NCBI RefSeq assembly: GCF_037991315.1
Contig: NZ_CP150300.1
Span: forward strand, 1,054,001 to 1,118,000
Direction: 5' to 3'
DNA length: 64,000 bases
Source of the DNA: Paenibacillus sp. FSL H8-0079
Lineage (GTDB): Bacteria > Bacillota > Bacilli > Paenibacillales > Paenibacillaceae
The notes beneath the pieces are model-generated. The model worked only from the letters and a program-made list of their open reading frames with translations. It ran no database searches and had not been told where the DNA came from. Below, piece by piece: positions 39,450 through 49,737 of this stretch (the stretch's first letter is position 1; every line of letters starts with the position of its first letter). Position numbers and translations under genes: made by a program.

Positions 39450-39731
39450 ATGATATATTGGTGGTTCGATCATATGAATCCGCTGTTTGCTGTCTTGGTG
39501 TTATGTCCCATCATTGCTGTGGTGCTTGGAGTAAGCAGTTATTTTGCTAAATGGTTTAGACTCTGGGTAGCGCTGATTATTTCTTTTATGCTGCCTTTGT
39601 TGTATATCGCGAGTGATCTTTCAACATTGGGTAGTAACATAGGCGCTTGGTTCATTTATGGGGCAGGCTACAGTGTGCTAACCTGGACTGTGCACAGATT
39701 GCTTCGTGCCATTGTGGGGTATAAAACATAG
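39450..39731 (+). CDS. Small three-helix membrane protein (DUF2651-like)
   Basis: 93 residues from the ATG at 39450, preceded by GGTGGAGGGAG. Three hydrophobic segments are visible: LFAVLVLCPIIAVVLGV, LWVALIISFMLPLLYIA and AWFIYGAGYSVLTWTV. Similar in size and layout to DUF2651 proteins of Bacilli, but the match is by pattern only. Function unknown. Confidence 0.65.
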   Translation: MIYWWFDHMNPLFAVLVLCPIIAVVLGVSSYFAKWFRLWVALIISFMLPLLYIASDLSTLGSNIGAWFIYGAGYSVLTWTVHRLLRAIVGYKT

Positions 39732-39883
39732 GTTATGTCCATATATGTATGGGATGAATTGGCCATAAGGAACTTCTGGGCTGATTGATGGACAATAGGG
39801 TATACTGGACATTATGTTTATGAGGTTGTTCAAAATTATGAAACAAGACATTACAGACGTTTTTTACATCAGGAGGACTTGAA

Positions 39884-41236
39884 TTGGCTCAGACAGAAGG
39901 AACACTACAGAAGAAGCTTAAACCAAGACACATCAGTTTTATGGCTATGGGTGGTGTCATTGGAACAGGAATTTTCAAAGGCAGTGCAGAGACGATTGGA
40001 CTCGCGGGTCCGGGCGTTATTGTCACGTACATTTTTGCTGGATTATTGTTGCTGGTCGTTATGGCCGCGATGGCGGAGATGGCTACGGTGTACAAGAACA
40101 AAAATATGAAAGACTTCGTGCAGGAAGCATTCGGTAGCAGAGTATCCTTTGTTATGGGATGGATGTACTGCTTTCTATGGTTATCGGTGTGTGTCATTGA
40201 GGTGATTGCCGCCGGGAGCTTTTTGCAGTATTGGTTCAGTGAAGTACCGCTGTGGATGCTGAGTCTGGCTTGTGCGGCGTTCATTATACTGGTTAATCTA
40301 CTCAGTGTGGGTGTGTTCGGAGAATTTGAGTTTTGGCTAGCCGGGATCAAAATTGCCATGATCATTATTTTTATTTTCCTGGGTGCAGGGTTGATCTTCG
40401 GCATTATTCCAAGTGATAACACCCCTTATCTGCAAAATTACACGCAAGCAGGCGGGTTCTTCCCGAACGGATGGTCTTCGATCTTCTCGGCACTGCTTGT
40501 GGTCATGTTCTCCTATGGGGGATCGGAGCTGATTGGTCTGACCCTGACCGAGACGGAAAATGCAGAAAAGGTTATGCCCAAAATTGTGGGCAATTTCATG
40601 CTCAGAATTATTCTGTTCTTCACCTTGCCGATTCTCATCATCTGTGGTCTCATCCCCTGGAATGAGATCGGGCCGGAGAGCAGTCCGTTTGTACAGGTGC
40701 TCGCATCTACAGGACTGCCGGGAGCGGCACACATAATGAACTTTATTTTGGTGACGGCCGTTCTGTCTGCTGCGAATTCAGGGATCTACGGTGCATCCCG
40801 GATGATGCACTCCATGGCAGTAGGCGGGGAAGCTCCAAAGGCATTGTCACAGACGAATCGCAACGGTAGCCCAGTTAACACACTTCTGGTGTGCTCGGTC
40901 GTCCTGCTTGGAGGTTCTTTGCTTGGCCTGTTCGCGCAGGATCAACTGTTCCGGGTATTGCTTGCAGTTCCGGGATTTGTGGTAATCCTTGTGTGGATAT
41001 GTATTGCCTCATCGCAGTTGAAACTGCGGAAGAAATATCCGGTTCAACCGACCTTCAAAGTCTGGGGATTCCCCTACATAACCGGAGTCGTTGTACTATG
41101 TCTGAGTGTGATTGCGGTGATGTTTGTATTCGATGAAGGTAATCGGTTCAGTATTAGCATCTGTCTTGCCGTGCTGGCGTTGCTCATTATCTGGTCCCTG
41201 ATTCGATTCAGGAAGACGAATGGACGAACAGTTTAA
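39884..41236 (+). CDS. Amino acid permease (APC family, YbxG/RocE-like)
   Basis: A 450-residue inner-membrane transporter with 12 predicted helices. TTG start 5 to 6 nt after AGGAGGAC. The N-terminal signature KPRHISFMAMGGVIGTGIFK and the helix 6 to 8 region (MFSYGGSELIGLTLTETENA) are typical of proton-coupled amino acid transporters. GASRMMHSMAVGGEAP in the C-terminal half is also family-like. Substrate not predictable. Ended by a terminator. Confidence 0.92.
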   Translation: MAQTEGTLQKKLKPRHISFMAMGGVIGTGIFKGSAETIGLAGPGVIVTYIFAGLLLLVVMAAMAEMATVYKNKNMKDFVQEAFGSRVSFVMGWMYCFLWLSVCVIEVIAAGSFLQYWFSEVPLWMLSLACAAFIILVNLLSVGVFGEFEFWLAGIKIAMIIIFIFLGAGLIFGIIPSDNTPYLQNYTQAGGFFPNGWSSIFSALLVVMFSYGGSELIGLTLTETENAEKVMPKIVGNFMLRIILFFTLPILIICGLIPWNEIGPESSPFVQVLASTGLPGAAHIMNFILVTAVLSAANSGIYGASRMMHSMAVGGEAPKALSQTNRNGSPVNTLLVCSVVLLGGSLLGLFAQDQLFRVLLAVPGFVVILVWICIASSQLKLRKKYPVQPTFKVWGFPYITGVVVLCLSVIAVMFVFDEGNRFSISICLAVLALLIIWSLIRFRKTNGRTV

Positions 41237-41256
41237 TATTTGTGACATTAACATGT

Positions 41257-41300
41257 AAAACACCACAACATCTCGGCGCTCGCGTCGGGGTGTTTTTTTT
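41257..41300 (+). terminator. Rho-independent terminator
   Basis: AAACACCAC...GGGGTGTTT with inner CTCGG/TCGGG-type pairing, then eight T residues. Confidence 0.7.
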
Positions 41301-41302
41301 TA

Positions 41303-41464
41303 TCATTTTTTGCTGCAAGGAACGTAAACAAATCCTAAGAAATGAAGCCTAAATCCAGCTCCAATGATCAAAGCTACCACAGCCATGATAGCGTTTTTAT
41401 GTAAACCCAATATTTTCTTGCCTAAATCGACATATTCGTTTACTATTTTCCCATACTTAGTGCT
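41303..41464 (-). pseudogene. Possible remnant of a small membrane protein gene
   Basis: An open minus-strand frame without start codon encodes YGKIVNEYVDLGKKILGLHK then NAIMAVVALIIGAGF and ends at TGA (41303). One hydrophobic helix follows an amphipathic segment. There is a stop just upstream and no ribosome site, so it is probably the C-terminal part of a lost gene. Family not recognised. Confidence 0.25.
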
Positions 41465-41533
41465 TCAAGCATGTGTTTTTTGGGTAGCGCCTAGTCAAAA
41501 AGGCTTGGGTTCACGGGAGAGGAAGAGGAGCGG

Positions 41534-43288
41534 ATGATCGGTTTTTTTAGAAAACGTTTGGTTGTACGCATTGTTGCAGTAGTTACACTGGTCATTACGA
41601 TTATCGCCGTTGGAAGCATGCTGTTACAGGTGGCCAATATGAAGCTAGCTGCGCAGGAGGCCATTTCGAGTTACAATATCCAGATTGCTCAGAGTTATGT
41701 GAATCAACTGGATACAACATCTTATGCCGAGTTTGCCAAGGACCCCAAGGAGAATGACGAGTTCTTGAAGATTCGTGATGAACTGGATGACTTTCGTGTA
41801 AGTATTGGTGCAATGTATGTGTATTTCGTCAAAATAGATGACAAAGGTACGCCACTTATTATGGTGGACGGCATGAAGGATGCAGATAAAGCCTCACCGA
41901 TTAATGAAGTAACGGATGTGCCACAGGATGCTATTCAGAAGCTGTTGCAGGGGCAAACAGCCAGTTCTTCGATTATTAACAATGAGGAGTACGGCGACTA
42001 TATTTCCTCTTACGCTCCGATGCTGGATAGTAATGGGGCTGTAACAGGTGTGATTGGTATCGATACGGCGGTATCGGTGATCGGAAGCATTGAGTCAGAT
42101 ATCATGAAATCGAGTATTCCCTTCTATGCCTTGTTGCTACTCATTACACTTATAGGCATTGCTGTTGTCATGTGGTTTATCGTTAGGGGACTGCGACCAC
42201 TTCAACCGCTGAAGGCGAGTGTTGAAAGAATGGCACAGGGTGAGCTTGCAGAAGCTAACCGAATTCTGACGTCGTATCGTTTGCGGAGTGAAGATGAGAT
42301 TGGAACCACATACCAAGCGATGATACATATGTCGGGGAACTTGAATAAGATCGTGAGTAACATGGTTGAAGGTGTAGCAGTAACCACAGATATTTTATCG
42401 GAATCAACCAAGGAATTTAATCACAGTACTGAAGAGATGCTCAAGATGAGCAAGACGGTTGATCAGTCTGTTGAACAGATTAGGCAAGGGGCACATACTC
42501 AGAAGCAGGGTGCGAGCGATAGCGCGCATGCGATGGAAGAGATTGCAAAAGGCATAACGGATATTTCTGAATCCTCGATGATTGTGTCGGATGCGGCAAC
42601 AAGTGCACTCGCTACGGCGGAGTCGGGTAAACAGAGCATGACACTGATGAAAACACAGATGGAGAGCATCTCGAATGTCTCAGGAGAAGTTGTAGCGATG
42701 GTTCAAGTGCTGAACAACTACTCCCAGGAAATTGGTGGTGCGCTGCATACGGTTCGTGATTTTGCGAGTCAGACGAAGCTGCTTGCGCTTAATGCATCCA
42801 TTGAGGCAGCACATGCAGGAGAACACGGCAAAGGTTTTGCGGTAGTAGCGGATGAAGTTCGGAAGCTTGCAGAGGCCTCAAGCACATCCATGGAACTGAT
42901 CTCGAACCTGCTGCTTCGCATTCAACAAGAATCACAGCAGATTGGCTCTCAGATGGGCGTTACCGCAACCGAGATAGGACAAGGGGTTACGATTACCGCA
43001 GAAGCGGAGCAAGCATTCGCCCATGTGGTTGATGCGTTCCAACTGGTGACCCGTCGTATTCAGGAAGTCTCCGCGGCGGCAGAGGAAATCTCGGCAGGAT
43101 CGGAAGAGGCGGCAGCCTCGGTCAATACGATCTCCCAGATTTCAGCCGGGGTGTCAGATCATTCGGATGAAATCTATCGATTGATGCGTGAACAATCGGC
43201 CATGTTCAACAGGGTAGCGCAGACCTCGACCATGCTGGAGCAGCAGACCAACGAGATGAGCGAAGCCGTACGAAAAGTGAAAGTATAA
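41534..43288 (+). CDS. Methyl-accepting chemotaxis protein (dCache type)
   Basis: A 584-residue transmembrane chemoreceptor. TM1 lies at about residues 9-31, an extracellular Cache-like sensor at 35-190 ([19 protein letters not shown]), TM2 at about 196-218, HAMP at 219-272, and the long signalling helix hairpin to the end. The kinase-contact tip is [20 protein letters not shown] then [32 protein letters not shown] resembles a methylation site. Ligand unknown. AGGAG is 8 nt before the ATG. Confidence 0.94.
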   Translation: MIGFFRKRLVVRIVAVVTLVITIIAVGSMLLQVANMKLAAQEAISSYNIQIAQSYVNQLDTTSYAEFAKDPKENDEFLKIRDELDDFRVSIGAMYVYFVKIDDKGTPLIMVDGMKDADKASPINEVTDVPQDAIQKLLQGQTASSSIINNEEYGDYISSYAPMLDSNGAVTGVIGIDTAVSVIGSIESDIMKSSIPFYALLLLITLIGIAVVMWFIVRGLRPLQPLKASVERMAQGELAEANRILTSYRLRSEDEIGTTYQAMIHMSGNLNKIVSNMVEGVAVTTDILSESTKEFNHSTEEMLKMSKTVDQSVEQIRQGAHTQKQGASDSAHAMEEIAKGITDISESSMIVSDAATSALATAESGKQSMTLMKTQMESISNVSGEVVAMVQVLNNYSQEIGGALHTVRDFASQTKLLALNASIEAAHAGEHGKGFAVVADEVRKLAEASSTSMELISNLLLRIQQESQQIGSQMGVTATEIGQGVTITAEAEQAFAHVVDAFQLVTRRIQEVSAAAEEISAGSEEAAASVNTISQISAGVSDHSDEIYRLMREQSAMFNRVAQTSTMLEQQTNEMSEAVRKVKV

Positions 43289-43327
43289 CCTGAGTAAAGT
43301 GTAGTAATAGTGACGCAAGAAGTAGTT

Positions 43328-43398
43328 AGAAAAGTGTTCCGCTCCTTGAGAAGTTGGTGTTCATCCAAAACTTCCTTCAAAGCGTGGAGCACTTTTTT
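43328..43398. terminator. Bidirectional terminator
   Basis: AAAAGTG-TTCCGCT pairs with AGCGTGGAGCACTTTT between convergent MCP and LysR genes; T-run on the plus strand. Confidence 0.6.
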
Positions 43399-43404
43399 GT
43401 GCGT

Positions 43405-44316
43405 TCATACCATTAAATGATCCAGCTCTATCGCCTGTCTGAAGCGTCGGGCGAATCGTTCTGCGGCTAAGGCGCACTCCTTGGATTCTGTCTGCACGAA
43501 GCCAATTTGCATTTTCGGTTGATCAATCCCAGCGATCTCAACCATCTTCACCAGACCTTCTTTCCATAATGGATTTTGGTGAAAGGAAAAGTCATGACCA
43601 ATCGTGGCGGCAATATCGTTTCGTAACACCATATTGATCGCTTCTGAATTATTTGTTTTGAACAGAATGGACAGAGGCCCATGATCATAGGTGAATTCCT
43701 GGATGAAGTCTTCGATGAAACCATCTCGATAGAGTGCCAGCTTGTGTTCTTTTAATTGATTAGGTGTAACGCGGCTGTGCTTGGCAAGTTCAGACAGGTG
43801 ATGCGTACCGACGACCAGCTTGCCCGAGTACATGGGACTGAAGTGAAGTCCATCGAATTCCCGCAATTGTTTGGCGTAGATCGCGATAAAGCCCAGATGG
43901 GTTTTGTTGTTGCGAATATCCTCGATAATTTCCATGGACCCTTTCTCTTCAATGGAGATGTTAAGTTGGGGGTGCTCATGCTTCATATCCGCAGCAGACT
44001 GGACAAGATAGGGCATGACACTTGGAAAAGTAGCCACATGAAGCTCTCCGGTAAGAGAGGAGGCTTCGGCGTTCAGGGATTTCAATTCATCAATCCGCTG
44101 TAAAATGTCCAGTGCTTTGGCAATGAATTGTTTGCCTTCAGGAGTGGGATGAGTTCCCTGCCGCGAGCGTTCGAACAGGATCAAGCCCAGTTCTTTCTCC
44201 AGACGGTGAACCGATTGGCTAATCGCCGATTGCGTGACATGTAGATGCTCTGAGGCGGCGGAGAATGATTGCGTTTTCGCAATTTCAACGACATATTCGA
44301 GCTGTTCCAGATTCAT
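43405..44316 (-). CDS. LysR-family transcriptional regulator
   Basis: A 303-residue regulator from the ATG at 44316 (MNLEQLEYVVEIAKTQSFSA), preceded by CGGAGAT. Helix-turn-helix LHVTQSAISQSVHRLEKELG; effector domain from about residue 90. Fourteen extra residues upstream in the same frame overlap a perfect palindrome and are unlikely to be translated. It is divergent from bdhA across a 333-bp region, but element A and its own promoter separate them, so control of bdhA is only a possibility. Confidence 0.92.
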   Translation of the reverse strand: MNLEQLEYVVEIAKTQSFSAASEHLHVTQSAISQSVHRLEKELGLILFERSRQGTHPTPEGKQFIAKALDILQRIDELKSLNAEASSLTGELHVATFPSVMPYLVQSAADMKHEHPQLNISIEEKGSMEIIEDIRNNKTHLGFIAIYAKQLREFDGLHFSPMYSGKLVVGTHHLSELAKHSRVTPNQLKEHKLALYRDGFIEDFIQEFTYDHGPLSILFKTNNSEAINMVLRNDIAATIGHDFSFHQNPLWKEGLVKMVEIAGIDQPKMQIGFVQTESKECALAAERFARRFRQAIELDHLMV

Positions 44317-44344
44317 GATTTCATCTCCGTTTAGCATTAATATA

Positions 44345-44362
44345 ACTAATGTTAACATTAGT
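44345..44362. promoter_or_regulatory. 18-bp perfect palindrome upstream of the LysR gene
   Basis: ACTAATGTTAACATTAGT lies 29 nt before the LysR start, consistent with an autoregulatory site. Confidence 0.55.
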
Positions 44363-44426
44363 ATCTATAAATATGAATAATACATGAACAGCGATATAAT
44401 ATATAGACAAGCTTTATAGTTCTTTA

Positions 44427-44623
44427 CTATATAAGTAGAACTTTAACTTTTACACCAGAAACGCAGAGTGCAGAACCAATCTGAAGAAGCAGAGCGTGCG
44501 CCTTTATCACCGGATTTTTCCCTTGAATCAAGGGAATGAAGAAAATCTGGGGATAAGAGTGATCGAAAGATGGTACTGCAATCAGCGTGATCAGGTCTAA
44601 CATATATAGTTCAACTTATATAG
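44427..44623 (+). repeat. Repeat element copy A (about 197 bp), upstream of bdhA
   Basis: Ends are CTATATAAGTAGAAC and GTTCAACTTATATAG, an inverted pair. The centre has TTATCACCGGATTTTT and AAAATCTGGGGATAA pairing around CCCTT/AAGGG. It aligns over its full length with copies B (55254-55484, minus) and C (62541-62734). It ends 26 nt before the bdhA ATG. Confidence 0.85.
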
Positions 44624-44649
44624 ACAATCAGATAAAGGGGATGATCGTA

Positions 44650-45693
44650 ATGAAAGCAGCAGTATGGTACGGCCATAAAGACGTGCGTGTGGAAGAACTA
44701 GAGGTTTCAGTTGCTGAAGCAGGTCAGGTCAAAATCAAAGTGGAATATGCGGGGATCTGCGGCAGTGACTTGCATGCCTATCATCATGGTGTAGGGATTC
44801 AAGAAGGCGAGAATCATCCGCTCTCAGGACAGAAAGCACCGTTGACATTGGGTCATGAATTTGCAGGAACCGTGAGTGAATTGGGGAGTAATGTAAGCGG
44901 TATCAGTGTAGGTGACCGTGTTGTGGTAGAGCCGTTGTACCATTGTGGAAAATGTGAGTACTGTATCCAAGGTCGCTACAACCAATGTACTCAATTTGGA
45001 TTCGTTGGACTGAATGGTGATGGTGGTTTTGCGGAGTACGTTGTTGTTGAAGCATATATGGTTCATCCCATCCCGGATAACGTCACTTTCGAAGAAGGTG
45101 CACTTGTAGAGCCTACAGCCGTAGCCTTTCACGCAGTTCGTCATAGCAAGCTGAAAGTGGGGAACAAGGTAGCCGTATACGGAGCAGGTCCAATTGGATT
45201 ATTGACCATTCTGTCTGCTAAAGCTGCAGGAGTTTCTGAAATCTATGCAGTTGATGTATTTGAGGAACGTCTCGATCTGGCAGCCAAGCTGGGAGCGATT
45301 CCAGTGAACAGTGCCAAAGTCAATGCAACCGAAGTGATTTTGCAACAATCGGGTGGCATCGATGTGGCCTATGAAGCAGCTGGTGTGCAGCCAACGATGG
45401 ACAGCGCTATTGCGGTTGTCAAAAAAGGTGGAGAAGTCGTTGTCATCGCAGCGATTCCGAATCCGCTTCAAGTGAACTTCTTCGATCTTCTGGTCAAAGA
45501 AGCGAATCTAACGGCAACGCTGGCATATCGCCACATTTTCCCTGAAGTAATTTCATTGATTGCGGAAGGATCGCTCGATGTGAAACAGGTCATCACCAAG
45601 AAAATCAAACTGGACGATATCGTGCAGGAAGGACTTGAGCTGTTGATGAGCGACAAGAGCCATGCGAAGATTTTGGTGGAGATTGGCGGTTAA
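44650..45693 (+). CDS. bdhA: (R,R)-2,3-butanediol dehydrogenase / zinc-dependent alcohol dehydrogenase
   Basis: A 347-residue medium-chain dehydrogenase interconverting acetoin and 2,3-butanediol with NAD(H). I chose the ATG at 44650 (MKAAVWYGHKDVRVEE), with AAGGGGATG upstream; a longer frame enters repeat element A. Catalytic zinc ligands are Cys in AGICGSDLHA, His-Glu in LGHEFAGTV and Glu in ALVEPTAVAFHAV; structural zinc Cys are in CGKCEYCIQGRYNQC. The Rossmann loop is GAGPIGLL. Length and motifs match B. subtilis BdhA. Alone in its transcript; ended by a terminator. Confidence 0.92.
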   Translation: MKAAVWYGHKDVRVEELEVSVAEAGQVKIKVEYAGICGSDLHAYHHGVGIQEGENHPLSGQKAPLTLGHEFAGTVSELGSNVSGISVGDRVVVEPLYHCGKCEYCIQGRYNQCTQFGFVGLNGDGGFAEYVVVEAYMVHPIPDNVTFEEGALVEPTAVAFHAVRHSKLKVGNKVAVYGAGPIGLLTILSAKAAGVSEIYAVDVFEERLDLAAKLGAIPVNSAKVNATEVILQQSGGIDVAYEAAGVQPTMDSAIAVVKKGGEVVVIAAIPNPLQVNFFDLLVKEANLTATLAYRHIFPEVISLIAEGSLDVKQVITKKIKLDDIVQEGLELLMSDKSHAKILVEIGG

Positions 45694-45740
45694 AAAATCA
45701 ATAGCGATGTATCATTTCAAATGCTGATTGAACATATATA

Positions 45741-45785
45741 AACGTAAAAAAGACCGTCATGATGGTGATCGGTCTTTTTTACGTT
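45741..45785. terminator. Bidirectional terminator
   Basis: AACGTAAAAAAGACCG/CGGTCTTTTTTACGTT, 16-bp perfect stem between convergent bdhA and GNAT genes. Confidence 0.85.
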
Positions 45786-45826
45786 TCATTCTCCACTCGC
45801 TTACCACGGGTTATTGTTACCCTCCA

Positions 45827-46339
45827 CTAGGAATCATACCGATAGCAAATGGCCTTTCCTCCAGTACCCTCGGAGCTGAATTCCACATCTTCCACAAAAC
45901 CAAAACGTTCATATAACCGTATGGCATTGACCATTTGACCGCCCGTATATAAATACACCGTATTTTTGCCCATTTCTTTGGCAGAATCTACGCATTGCTG
46001 GAGCAATACTCTGGCAATCCCGTGACCTCTCCATTTTGGATCAACACCTAGCAGCCGAATAAACGGATAATCGATTGGCAATTCAAAGTTTGGATAAGCT
46101 TTGCGTGCTGTTTCGAATAATTGAACTGTACCAACGATCTGATCATCAATCTTCGCGATCCATAATTGTGTCAGGTACGGATTAACCACAGACTCTCGAA
46201 TATCTTTTAGGTAGGCCTCCCACCGTTCATTTTTCTCAAATGTCTCCCGATACTCGGCGTAACTTGCAACAAGGATATCTACAATCTCTGGATGGTCTGT
46301 TTCTGTGGCAGGATGAATCGTAACGGCAGCCGTTGTCAT
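45827..46339 (-). CDS. GNAT acetyltransferase
   Basis: A 170-residue acetyltransferase. ATETDHPEIVDILVASYAEY, LLGVDPKWRGHGIARVLLQQ for CoA binding, YLYTGGQMVNAIRLYERFGF at the end. Related to phosphinothricin-type N-acetyltransferases. AAGGGGAA precedes the ATG. Substrate unknown. Confidence 0.92.
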   Translation of the reverse strand: MTTAAVTIHPATETDHPEIVDILVASYAEYRETFEKNERWEAYLKDIRESVVNPYLTQLWIAKIDDQIVGTVQLFETARKAYPNFELPIDYPFIRLLGVDPKWRGHGIARVLLQQCVDSAKEMGKNTVYLYTGGQMVNAIRLYERFGFVEDVEFSSEGTGGKAICYRYDS

Positions 46340-46468
46340 CTTATAATTCCCCTTCTCTTATGGGTTAAGTGTGAAATAGAGTTTTCTTGCATTTTACCAT
46401 AACGGATTCAATCCGATTCATTCAAATTTTCTATAGTTAACTCAGTCATTTCTATAGATCAAATCCCA

Positions 46469-47233
46469 TCAGCGATTGAGCTGTATGGAATACAGATGAT
46501 TGCGATATTCGGTTGGCGTATTGCCCTCGTATTGCTTGAACATACGCAGGAATAGCTTGTAATCAGAGAAGCCGCACTGTCCGGCAATTTCTTTTACACT
46601 GGCATTGGTGTTGAGCAGCAACTGTTTCGCCCGGCGAATTCGTTCCGTGAGGATATAGGTTTTGAGTCCGGTACCTTTCTCACGTTTCACCATTTTGGAG
46701 ATATAGTCTTTGTTGAAATTAAAATTCTCTGCAATCTGACTCACCGTAATGTTCGTATGCAGATGAATATCCACCCACTTGCAAATATGGTCCACAATCG
46801 CATTGTGCGGGCGATAATCTGCCTTTATATTGCGCTCCAGTTCCTTGAACAACAGCAACAAAGCAGCGTCGGCTTCCTCCGATGAGAAGGATGACACATG
46901 CAGCAACTGCTTGAATAACTGATTGGCCATGGAAGGCACCTGAATGGTGGCATGTGTCCTAAAGCGATTGAATTCTGACTGCATGGCATCATAGTGAACC
47001 CAGTAGAAGCTCACGGGGGCGTCGCTGATCTGGTAGCCATAATGGGTACGACCGGCGCTCAGAAACAACAGATCATTGGCACGAACCACGTACTGTTCCT
47101 CGTCTTCCGCGATGTACATCTCACCTTCCAGCATCAAAATGATCTCGTGAACAGGCATGCTACGTCTCATGTGGCTCCAGTTACCTTCGGATATGAACTT
47201 GCCGCACAGGTAATGTTCCAGTGGCTTTTGCAT
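46469..47233 (-). CDS. AraC-family regulator with cupin sensor
   Basis: A 254-residue activator. Residues about 20-105 form a cupin sugar-sensing domain (VHEIILMLEGEMYIAEDEEQ, LLFLSAGRTHYGYQ). Residues about 150-250 form the double helix-turn-helix (ITVSQIAENFNFNKDYISKM, AGQCGFSDYKLFLRMFKQYE). It is divergent from the GH127 gene, so arabinose or an arabinoside is the likely inducer. Confidence 0.92.
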   Translation of the reverse strand: MQKPLEHYLCGKFISEGNWSHMRRSMPVHEIILMLEGEMYIAEDEEQYVVRANDLLFLSAGRTHYGYQISDAPVSFYWVHYDAMQSEFNRFRTHATIQVPSMANQLFKQLLHVSSFSSEEADAALLLLFKELERNIKADYRPHNAIVDHICKWVDIHLHTNITVSQIAENFNFNKDYISKMVKREKGTGLKTYILTERIRRAKQLLLNTNASVKEIAGQCGFSDYKLFLRMFKQYEGNTPTEYRNHLYSIQLNR

Positions 47234-47415
47234 AGGACGGATTTATCCACCTTTTCTTGGATTATGAGTCTGATGTAATTGTATTTTATTTGATAATATG
47301 AGGATATTCAAGCTCTATAGTAGATTGATGAGTATTAGTCATATGGAACAGAACACGGATTTTACCCCTCAAGAATGAATGGATATCTATTACATCCCGA
47401 GAAGGAGTGAATGTA

Positions 47416-49737
47416 ATGATTGATACGAAAAAAGGATTTCTGGGACCGAAACATGTAGATCTGCTAAATGGTGTGTTCCAAACATCACAAGAGGTTGGGC
47501 AACGTTATCTGTTATCGCTGGATATTGATCGATTTCTGGCTCCATGCTTTGAAGCCCATGGTTTACCTGCCCGAAAAGAACGATACGCGGGTTGGGAGGC
47601 ACGCACCATTAGCGGGCATTCCCTCGGACATTACCTGTCTGCTCTGGCTGTGACGTATCAAGCAACCGGGAATATTACGTTAAAAGAAACGCTGGATTAT
47701 GCTGTCACCGAACTGGCGAGAATCCAACAAACGACGGGGAGCGGGTATATCGGCGGTTTGTCCGAAGAAGCGTTCCGCATCGCATTCCGCGCCGAACATA
47801 TTGGTGGATTCAACATCGGTGAATACTGGGTTCCCTGGTACAGTGTGCACAAAATCTATCGCGGTTTGATTGACGCCTATAAGCTGACTGGCAACGGACA
47901 GGCACTAGAGGTGGTTACTCGATTTGCAGATTGGGCAGTAGAAGGCTTGCTTCCGATGACAGAAGAACAGATGCAGACGATGCTTCAAAGTGAACACGGG
48001 GGCATGAATGAAGTATTTGCACATTTGTATGGGATTACGGGCAAAGCCTTATACCTTGAGAGTGCTAATAAGTTCACCCATCAATTGATTCTTAGACCGT
48101 TGGAACACAAACAGGACGATCTTCAAGGCAGACACGCCAATACCCAGATTCCCAAAGTGATCGGTGCAGCCGAGATCTACAACCAGGATCACTCCCGCGA
48201 GAGTTACCGGACAGCAGCAGAATTTTTCTGGGATACGACCATTCATCATCGTTCCTATGTATTTGGTGCGACGAGTATTTCGGAGCATTACGAAGCGAAG
48301 GGCATGGAGAGTATTGGGATCAAGACAGGAGAGAGCTGCTGTACCCACAACATGATGCATCTGACGAAACAACTCTTTGCTTGGAATCCCGATAGCGCCT
48401 ACATGGACTATTATGAAAACGCCATCTATAATCACATCCTCGGCACGCAGGACCCGGATACGGGGAACAAGACGTATTTTGCGTCAACGCTGCAAGGTCA
48501 CTACAAAATCTATGGTACACACGATACCGCTTGGTGGTGCTGTACAGGATCAGGTATGGAGAACCCGGGCAAATATGCCGAGGCCATCTATTTCGAGGAC
48601 GAACAGGACCTGTACGTCAACCTGTATATCGCTTCCCAACTGGATTGGACATCTCAGGGAATATCCCTGAAGCTCGAAACCGACTTTCCTTATTCGGAAA
48701 AGGTAACCCTGACGATCACCGGAGGCAGCGCCTCGGCCCATCTAAGATTACGCGTACCCTCATGGCTGCAACAGCCAATGACGGCAACAGTTAACGGGGA
48801 TACGGAACATCCGTATACACGGATGGAACCCGGCTATCTTTCCATCGACCGCACATGGACAGCGGGCGATGTCATCACGATCACACTGCCGATGTCACTC
48901 TGCCAGTACACCTCGCGCGATGATGCCCATAAGGTGGCATTCCTGTACGGTCCGATTGTACTCGCCGGTGCACTTGGCAGCGATGGTCTGCCCGAGGATA
49001 CAATTGTGGACGAAACAGCACTGAATCCCAAGACTGCACCTGTACCTGTGATTTGGACGGAGCAAGAGGATGTACGAGAGTGGATCAAAGCCGTAGATGC
49101 AGGCACGTTAACATTTGAACTTAGCAAGGATGTCACTTCCACAGGCGAAGCCGTGAAGCTCATTCCGTTCTATGATGTGCATCACGAATTTTATACCGTG
49201 TACTGGCCGTTTAACGATGAAGGTGATGCACTGGAGAAAGAATTAAATGATATTACGATCGACAGGGTCCAGGCGGATGGTCAGCAGGATGAAATTGGAC
49301 ATCAACTGGATAGCAACTGCCGTGGGGAGCATCATAATGGTTCTACCACGGATGGTCGTAAGAGATTGCATATGTGGCGAGAGGCTTTTGGCGTTAGCGG
49401 GGCGTACTTCAGTTACCAACTGGCAGTGGAACCTGCCGCAACTAATTATCTATGTGTGGCCTATTGGGGCGGAGATCATTCCCCATTTGAACGGGAAGGC
49501 ACGTTATACGACAGACAATTCAGCATTATCGTGGATGGGACCGTCATCGGTGAGCAGCAAATTCATATGAACAAAATCGGCGAAGTATTCTATGTGACCT
49601 ATGATATGCCTGAGACTGTTACATCAGGGAATAACAGCGTTACTGTGTCGTTTCAGGCAAAGGGAGACAATGGCTGTGCCGGGAAAGTTGTAGAGGTACG
49701 CACCACGCGAAGCAAACCGAAATCTATCTTTTCGTAA
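47416..49737 (+). CDS. Glycoside hydrolase family 127 beta-L-arabinofuranosidase
   Basis: A 773-residue enzyme without signal peptide, so probably cytoplasmic; it releases L-arabinose from beta-L-arabinofuranosides. The ATG at 47416 is 8 nt from AAGGAG. The (alpha/alpha)6 barrel begins with KKGFLGPKHVDLLNGVFQTS and HSLGHYLSALAV. The zinc-cysteine catalytic site can be mapped: Glu and Cys in TGESCCTHNMMHL (about 306-309) and the Cys pair in AWWCCTGSGMENPG (about 374-375), matching Glu338/Cys340/Cys417/Cys418 of the characterised HypBA1. C-terminal beta-sandwich domains follow from about residue 400. Alone with its AraC regulator. Confidence 0.93.
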   Translation: MIDTKKGFLGPKHVDLLNGVFQTSQEVGQRYLLSLDIDRFLAPCFEAHGLPARKERYAGWEARTISGHSLGHYLSALAVTYQATGNITLKETLDYAVTELARIQQTTGSGYIGGLSEEAFRIAFRAEHIGGFNIGEYWVPWYSVHKIYRGLIDAYKLTGNGQALEVVTRFADWAVEGLLPMTEEQMQTMLQSEHGGMNEVFAHLYGITGKALYLESANKFTHQLILRPLEHKQDDLQGRHANTQIPKVIGAAEIYNQDHSRESYRTAAEFFWDTTIHHRSYVFGATSISEHYEAKGMESIGIKTGESCCTHNMMHLTKQLFAWNPDSAYMDYYENAIYNHILGTQDPDTGNKTYFASTLQGHYKIYGTHDTAWWCCTGSGMENPGKYAEAIYFEDEQDLYVNLYIASQLDWTSQGISLKLETDFPYSEKVTLTITGGSASAHLRLRVPSWLQQPMTATVNGDTEHPYTRMEPGYLSIDRTWTAGDVITITLPMSLCQYTSRDDAHKVAFLYGPIVLAGALGSDGLPEDTIVDETALNPKTAPVPVIWTEQEDVREWIKAVDAGTLTFELSKDVTSTGEAVKLIPFYDVHHEFYTVYWPFNDEGDALEKELNDITIDRVQADGQQDEIGHQLDSNCRGEHHNGSTTDGRKRLHMWREAFGVSGAYFSYQLAVEPAATNYLCVAYWGGDHSPFEREGTLYDRQFSIIVDGTVIGEQQIHMNKIGEVFYVTYDMPETVTSGNNSVTVSFQAKGDNGCAGKVVEVRTTRSKPKSIFS

